Positions 61,784-64,000 of a DNA stretch of 64,000 nucleotides are shown here, piece by piece (within the stretch, counting starts at the first letter, position 1; the number at the start of each line of letters is the position of its first letter). Origin of the DNA: Igneacidithiobacillus sp041146875 (lineage in GTDB: Bacteria > Pseudomonadota > Gammaproteobacteria > Acidithiobacillales > Acidithiobacillaceae). The position numbers and the translations under genes are program-made. The stretch is from NCBI RefSeq assembly GCF_041146875.1, contig NZ_JBFRXP010000003.1, forward strand, positions 1 through 64,000, given 5' to 3'. Under the pieces are notes generated by a model. The model saw only the letters and a program-made list of their open reading frames with translations. It was not told where the DNA came from and searched no databases.

Positions 61784-62230
61784 CTAGAAACTCGTGCGCA
61801 TCTGCACCGCGCGCGATGCCCAAGCATCCATCTCTTTTTGCATCTTTTTCAATTCTGCCAGCTGCTTTTCGCTGTCCAGACGTTGCAACAAACGCGTAAA
61901 ACCCTGTTCCCTTGCCTTTGCGTTGCGCCATTGCTCTTGCAAGATCTGCAGGCGCTGCTCTTGTTCTCGTATCAATTGACCTTGTTGCTGCAGCACTGCC
62001 GCCAACTGCTGCAGGAAGCCACGCCAACGTAATACATCAGCACCGGCAATTCCCGAGCTTTCCCGTGCGGCAGACTCTTGCCGATATTGGCGCAGGTACT
62101 CCTGAAGCAAGGCATATTTTTCCTGCAGCTGAGCGAGAAGCTGCTGTTGTGCAAGTAGAGAACGGCGCAAATCCTGTTCGCGCATGCCCGCCATATCTTG
62201 CAGATAACGTACCGTTTGCTCGCGACTCAT
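61784..62230 (-). CDS. fliJ: Flagellar export chaperone FliJ
   Basis: The 148-aa protein is almost wholly an antiparallel coiled coil rich in Q, L, E and R, as FliJ is. It is the central stalk of the FliHIJ ATPase complex. Position between fliI (four-base overlap) and fliK supports the call, which sequence alone could not secure. Confidence 0.9.
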   Translation of the reverse strand: MSREQTVRYLQDMAGMREQDLRRSLLAQQQLLAQLQEKYALLQEYLRQYRQESAARESSGIAGADVLRWRGFLQQLAAVLQQQGQLIREQEQRLQILQEQWRNAKAREQGFTRLLQRLDSEKQLAELKKMQKEMDAWASRAVQMRTSF

Positions 62231-63609
62231 GCCTCAGACCCTATTGCAGACGTTGCCAGACCATCGTTGATCAGGGCAGTCAGTTCTTGCCGGGCTTGCG
62301 GCAGCGACACCGACTCGTGTTGACTCTGACAAAGAAATTTTTCTATCTGGGGATACAGTTGTACGGCTTGGTCCAACACTGGGTCCATCCCCGGAGCATA
62401 GGCACCTACCGCAATGAGATCCCGTTGCTCGCGATAGCGACCATAGAGGCGCTTCAAGCGCTGCATCGCCTGAACTTGCTGCGTCGGGCTGATGTTTGGC
62501 ATCACGCGACTGATGGAAGATTCGAGATCGATGGCAGGGTAGTGTCCCTGCTCTGCCAGCGCGCGCGACAAAACGATGTGTCCATCGAGGACCGCACGGG
62601 CATTGTCGGCGATGGGGTCTTGTTGATCATCGCCCTCCATCAAAACCGTATAGAACGCAGTGATGCTACCCCCCCCTACATCGCCATTCCCCGCGCGCTC
62701 CACTAAGGCCGGCAAACGAGCGAATACTGACGGTGGATATCCACGGACCGCTGGTGGCTCACCCACCGCCAAAGCAATCTCGCGTTGCGCCATGGCATAG
62801 CGCGTCAGCGAATCCATCAATAACAGCACATGCTGCCCACGATCACGGTAATATTCGGCAATGGCCGTGCTCAGATGCGCGCCGCGGATGCGGGTTAGGG
62901 CGGGAGCATCTGCGGGAGCCGCGACGACTACGGAGCGGCGGCGACCTTCCTCACCCAGAATGTCTTCGATGAATTCTTTAACCTCGCGCCCACGTTCGCC
63001 AATCAGCCCAACGACAATGACGTCGGCCTCAGTATTACGCGCCATCATCCCCAAGAGCACGCTTTTGCCCACACCACTACCGGCAAAAAGACCCATGCGT
63101 GCGCCACGGCCAACCGTAAACAGGGCATTGATCGCGCGCACTCCCACATCCAGGGTCTGCCGGATAGGCGTTCGGTTCAGGGGATTGATCGCTTTCCCCG
63201 TCAGCGAGACCGGCTCAGCGTCGGTAATCGGTCCGAGTCCATCAAGAGGTAGCCCTTGTCCGTCGACTACCCGCCCGAGCATGGCAAGACTGGCGACGCC
63301 TTGCGCCTCTCCGGCCAAGGGCTGGACGCGCGCACCGGGTGCAACTCCGTGCAAATCGCCCGCTGCCATCAGTTGCAGGCGCTCATCCTGAAAACCAACA
63401 ACCTCCGCATCTACCGAACGACCATTGGCCGCACGCACCTGGCAGCGCGTACCGATACCAGCCTCGAGTCCCTCGGCTTCCAAAACCAAGCCGACGATAC
63501 GCAGTAGGCGACCACTGGGCAGCAGTGGCGCGAAGCTGTCTGGCAAACGTTTGCGCACCTGGCGAAGATGTGTCTCCCAGCGATCCTGCGCTAACGATTC
63601 CAAACTCAA
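62227..63609 (-). CDS. fliI: Flagellum-specific ATPase FliI
   Basis: The 460-aa ATPase resembles the F1 beta subunit: Walker A GLFAGSGVGKSVLLGMMAR, VIVVGLIGERGREVKEF, VLLLMDSLTRYAMAQREIAL and SVFARLPALVERAG. It energises flagellar protein export. The start is TTG overlapping the fliH stop (TTGA), which fixes the N-terminus SLESLAQDRW. Confidence 0.96.
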   Translation of the reverse strand: MSLESLAQDRWETHLRQVRKRLPDSFAPLLPSGRLLRIVGLVLEAEGLEAGIGTRCQVRAANGRSVDAEVVGFQDERLQLMAAGDLHGVAPGARVQPLAGEAQGVASLAMLGRVVDGQGLPLDGLGPITDAEPVSLTGKAINPLNRTPIRQTLDVGVRAINALFTVGRGARMGLFAGSGVGKSVLLGMMARNTEADVIVVGLIGERGREVKEFIEDILGEEGRRRSVVVAAPADAPALTRIRGAHLSTAIAEYYRDRGQHVLLLMDSLTRYAMAQREIALAVGEPPAVRGYPPSVFARLPALVERAGNGDVGGGSITAFYTVLMEGDDQQDPIADNARAVLDGHIVLSRALAEQGHYPAIDLESSISRVMPNISPTQQVQAMQRLKRLYGRYREQRDLIAVGAYAPGMDPVLDQAVQLYPQIEKFLCQSQHESVSLPQARQELTALINDGLATSAIGSEA

Positions 63610-64000
63610 GCCTCGATCCCGGCAAACAGGGTTTCCAATACTTGGCGCCAGCGCGTCGCCAGACGCAGGTCAAGCTCGGTCGCGGCGCCCGCGGAACGTT
63701 CCCGCCAGCGACGGTCAGGACGCAAGGAGTCGTGATCCAGACCGGCCTGCAATACCAGCGAGCCCTGCTCCAGCGTTTCATCTGGCGCGAAAACAACGCC
63801 CATGTTGCCAAGCTCGGGAAGCTGCTCTTCGATGAGCTCACAGTCCTTCGGATGCAAGCGTAAGATCGGCGCTTCGCTACCGATCGGCACCACCGCCAGC
63901 GCCTGGCGTACAAGCGGTAGAATGAGTTCTGGACGCGTCTGCACCTCCTGCCGAATCACCTGTTTTGCAAGTTCCAAAGCCAAAGCGAGCAAGGCCTGCT
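63606..64000 (-). CDS. fliH: Flagellar assembly protein FliH (C-terminal part)
   Basis: The frame is open to the window end, so the N-terminal part is missing; about 131 residues are seen. The visible piece (LALALELAKQVIRQEVQTRPELI, then ILRLHPKDCELIEEQL and ELDLRLATRWRQVLETLF) matches the FliH C-terminal domain that binds FliI. It overlaps fliI by four bases. Confidence 0.9.
   Translation of the reverse strand, partial: QALLALALELAKQVIRQEVQTRPELILPLVRQALAVVPIGSEAPILRLHPKDCELIEEQLPELGNMGVVFAPDETLEQGSLVLQAGLDHDSLRPDRRWRERSAGAATELDLRLATRWRQVLETLFAGIEA

Noticed and set aside
1..64000. Insertion sequence, prophage or integrated element
   Set aside because: No transposase, integrase or phage structural gene was seen on either strand.

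Overview
The window is a 64 kb piece of a bacterial chromosome, dense with genes and apparently free of insertion sequences, prophage or rRNA. The gene set (recBCD, opgGH, a clustered polar-type flagellar locus with flhF/fleN/fliA, two-subunit glycine dehydrogenase gcvPA/gcvPB, eno-kdsA-pyrG, 7Fe ferredoxin fdxA, MsbA-type exporter) points to a flagellated Gram-negative proteobacterium. I would guess Acidithiobacillia or a neighbouring gammaproteobacterial lineage, but this is inferred from gene content only; no 16S gene is present.

Layout. 1-1939: the 3' part of a phosphocholine-type phospholipase C, a tRNA-Glu(CTC) and fdxA, which is translationally coupled to an MsbA-like ABC exporter (to 3633). 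3563-13580: an uninterrupted minus-strand run of 11 genes that overlap or lie within 3 nt of each other: moaD, moaE, yajQ, a HugZ-like flavin-fold protein, gcvT, gcvH, gcvPA, gcvPB, moxR, a DUF58 protein and a TgpA-like transglutaminase. 13656-20674: sohB, DUF423, an NDUFA9-like reductase, a Sel1 protein and the osmoregulated periplasmic glucan genes opgG and opgH with an unrecognised gene between them. 20932-34030: a CopZ-like protein, DUF3429, recD-recB-recC, pgsA, uvrC, DUF971 and efp. 34104-39918: ftsB, eno, kdsA, pyrG, a small secreted protein and a zinc alcohol dehydrogenase.

39919-46470 is the most interesting region: a complete compact type II-C CRISPR-Cas9 locus. A tracrRNA gene can be read directly on the minus strand upstream of cas9: it has a 36-nt anti-repeat, a GAAA-capped hairpin and a terminator. 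It is followed by cas9 (1073 aa), cas1 and cas2 on the plus strand, then a 15-repeat, 14-spacer array with perfect 66-bp periodicity. The tracrRNA polarity and a strong minus-strand terminator squeezed between cas2 and the first repeat show that crRNAs are read from the minus strand, towards the cas genes. A RHH/PIN toxin-antitoxin pair lies directly upstream of the array on the crRNA strand (8 nt from the PIN stop codon area to the last repeat). Beyond it, next to the uvrB stop codon, is a lone degenerate CRISPR repeat. The toxin-antitoxin pair is therefore enclosed by CRISPR repeat sequence and could be co-transcribed with the array. The anti-repeat also carries an extended -10 element facing cas9, so one sequence may serve both as tracrRNA and as cas9 promoter.

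46470-64000: uvrB, a HDOD-domain protein and a long minus-strand flagellar cluster running fliH (cut by the window end), fliI, fliJ, fliK, fliM, fliN, fliO, fliP, fliQ, fliR, flhB, flhA, flhF, fleN, fliA and a motA/motC-type stator gene. fliL is missing from its usual place before fliM, and no motB/motD partner follows the stator gene.
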